Positions 4,815 through 5,786 of a DNA stretch of 5,786 nucleotides are shown here, one piece after another; the first letter of the stretch is position 1; each line of letters opens with the position of its first letter. The notes under the pieces were generated by a model. The model was not told the DNA's origin and ran no database searches. It saw nothing but the letters and a program-made list of their open reading frames with translations. The position numbers and the translations under genes were made by a program. This DNA comes from an uncultured Bacteroidaceae bacterium (lineage in GTDB: Bacteria; Bacteroidota; Bacteroidia; Bacteroidales; Bacteroidaceae). Location: positions 1-5,786 of the forward strand of contig CAKRMO010000086.1 in NCBI GenBank assembly GCA_934364765.1. The letters are read 5' to 3'.

Positions 4815-5786
4815 ATGAAACATACAACGAGAATAGCCATGCTGGCCGCAGCCGTTTTTGCCGCTGCGGTCATTTGCCGTGCTTCGGTGCAGCGGGACAG
4901 CGTAATCGTGAAGCCCGACATTATTTATTCCACGCAGCAGAACAACTATATCCTTGGCGGGTTTGTTGTTGACGGCGTGGCGAATTACGACGAGGAACTG
5001 TTGCGCAACATCTCCGAGCTGAAAGTAGGGCAGGCCCTCACAATTCCCGGCGCAGACATAACAAACGTGCTTCAGCGTTATTGGAAGCAGAAAATATTCA
5101 GCGATGTCTCCGTCTCGGCCGACAGCATTGTGGGCAACAAGATATACCTGCACATAAAGCTCGCGGCGCGCCCGAAGATTTCAACGCTCAACTATCACGG
5201 CGTGAAGAAGTCGCAGCGCGAAGACCTTGACCAGCGTCTCGGACTCAAGGCCGGAAGCCAGATTTCACCCGACATAATAGACCGCGCCAAGATTATCATA
5301 AAGCGTTACTTCGAGGAAAAGGGCTACCAGAACGCCAAGGTGGACATTTTGCAGCAGGACGACGTTTCGGCGGCTAACCAGGTGATTGTTGACATCAACA
5401 TCGACAAAAACGAAAAGGTCAAGGTAAAGCACATCTACTTCACGGGCGTGGAGCAGGGCAAGGTGAAGAAGCTGAAAAAGGCCATGAAGAAAACCCACGA
5501 GGTGAACAAGCTCGCAAACCTGTTCAAGGCAAAAAAGTTCCTGCCCGAGGAATACAAGAAAGACAAAGGTTTCCTTATAGACAAGTATAACGAGTGGGGC
5601 TTCCGCGATGCAATCATAAAGAGCGACAGTGTTGTGCCTTATGACGAGAAGCACGTGGACCTTTACATAAACCTCGAAGAGGGGCAGAAGTATTATTTGC
5701 GCAATGTGAACTGGGTGGGAAACACCGTTTACAGTTCCGAATCCCTCGCACGCGCCCTGAAGATGAAGTCGGGCGATGTTTACAAC
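4815..5786 (+). CDS. bamA: Outer-membrane assembly factor BamA, N-terminal POTRA part (cut by right edge)
   Basis: The frame is open from the ATG at 4815 to the window end, giving 324 codons and no stop. BamA (Omp85) inserts and folds outer-membrane beta-barrel proteins; its POTRA domains face the periplasm and its C-terminal barrel, not in this window, sits in the outer membrane. Residues 1-22 form a signal peptide (MKHTTRIAMLAAAVFAAAVI...), most likely cleaved near CRA-S. The Cys21 context lacks a small residue at -1, so it is not a lipobox. POTRA-like units run at about 46-118 (YILGGFVVDGVANYDEELL...), 119-198 (ISTLNYHGVKKSQREDL...GYQNAKVDI), 201-289 and from 290 on (YYLRNVNWVGNTVYSSESL). 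The third has a Lys-rich helical part (about 214-252), a common Bacteroidota feature. It follows uppS by 51 nt in the same operon; skp-like genes often follow in relatives. Confidence 0.96.
   Translation, partial: MKHTTRIAMLAAAVFAAAVICRASVQRDSVIVKPDIIYSTQQNNYILGGFVVDGVANYDEELLRNISELKVGQALTIPGADITNVLQRYWKQKIFSDVSVSADSIVGNKIYLHIKLAARPKISTLNYHGVKKSQREDLDQRLGLKAGSQISPDIIDRAKIIIKRYFEEKGYQNAKVDILQQDDVSAANQVIVDINIDKNEKVKVKHIYFTGVEQGKVKKLKKAMKKTHEVNKLANLFKAKKFLPEEYKKDKGFLIDKYNEWGFRDAIIKSDSVVPYDEKHVDLYINLEEGQKYYLRNVNWVGNTVYSSESLARALKMKSGDVYN

Noticed and set aside
3972..5153. 393-codon open frame on the minus strand
   Set aside because: It lies antisense to uppS and the start of bamA, whose protein motifs are unmistakable; the frame is an artefact of codon bias in GC-rich coding DNA.

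Overview
The window looks like a chromosomal segment of a member of the Bacteroidota, most likely the order Bacteroidales. Three things point there. The gene order lipoprotein, PorG-like/DUF6089 protein, uppS, bamA is characteristic of that group. Two putative promoters carry the Bacteroidota -7 element TAnnTTTG. The lipoprotein has an acidic stretch directly after its lipobox cysteine, as in Bacteroidota surface lipoproteins. Coding DNA is moderately GC-rich, while leaders and promoter regions are AT-rich. The genus cannot be fixed from the sequence.

Left part (1-1210, minus strand): an arginine-regulation unit. argR (1109 to 624) is followed 44 nt later by a GNAT-fold acyltransferase (579 to beyond the left edge) with an unusual cysteine-rich C-terminal part. 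The pairing suggests that the acyltransferase makes the N-acylglutamate precursor of arginine. Immediately upstream of argR lie a TAnnTTTG promoter and three copies of a TGCATAAAA-type half-site, a good candidate for an ArgR autoregulatory operator.

Middle (about 1210-1860): a long divergent intergenic region with no convincing gene. It holds a degenerate 21-bp tandem repeat of four units (1614-1697), a 19-bp perfect palindrome inside that repeat, and a GC-rich segment able to fold. A second Bacteroidota-type promoter at its right end reads toward the envelope genes.

Right part (1908-5786, plus strand): an envelope-biogenesis operon. It encodes a probably surface-exposed DUF6242-like lipoprotein with Asp-box/beta-propeller-like repeats, a DUF6089/PorG-like outer-membrane beta-barrel protein, undecaprenyl diphosphate synthase (lipid carrier for peptidoglycan and O-antigen), and the N-terminal POTRA half of BamA, cut by the right edge. 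Gaps of 6, 36 and 51 nt and the shared strand support co-transcription. The logic is outer-membrane assembly plus supply of the carrier lipid for the wall.

I found no mobile element, CRISPR array, tRNA or rRNA. The least explained parts are the intergenic 21-bp repeat array, the operator cluster, the cysteine cluster of the acyltransferase, and the lipoprotein and CxxC-tailed barrel protein ahead of uppS-bamA.
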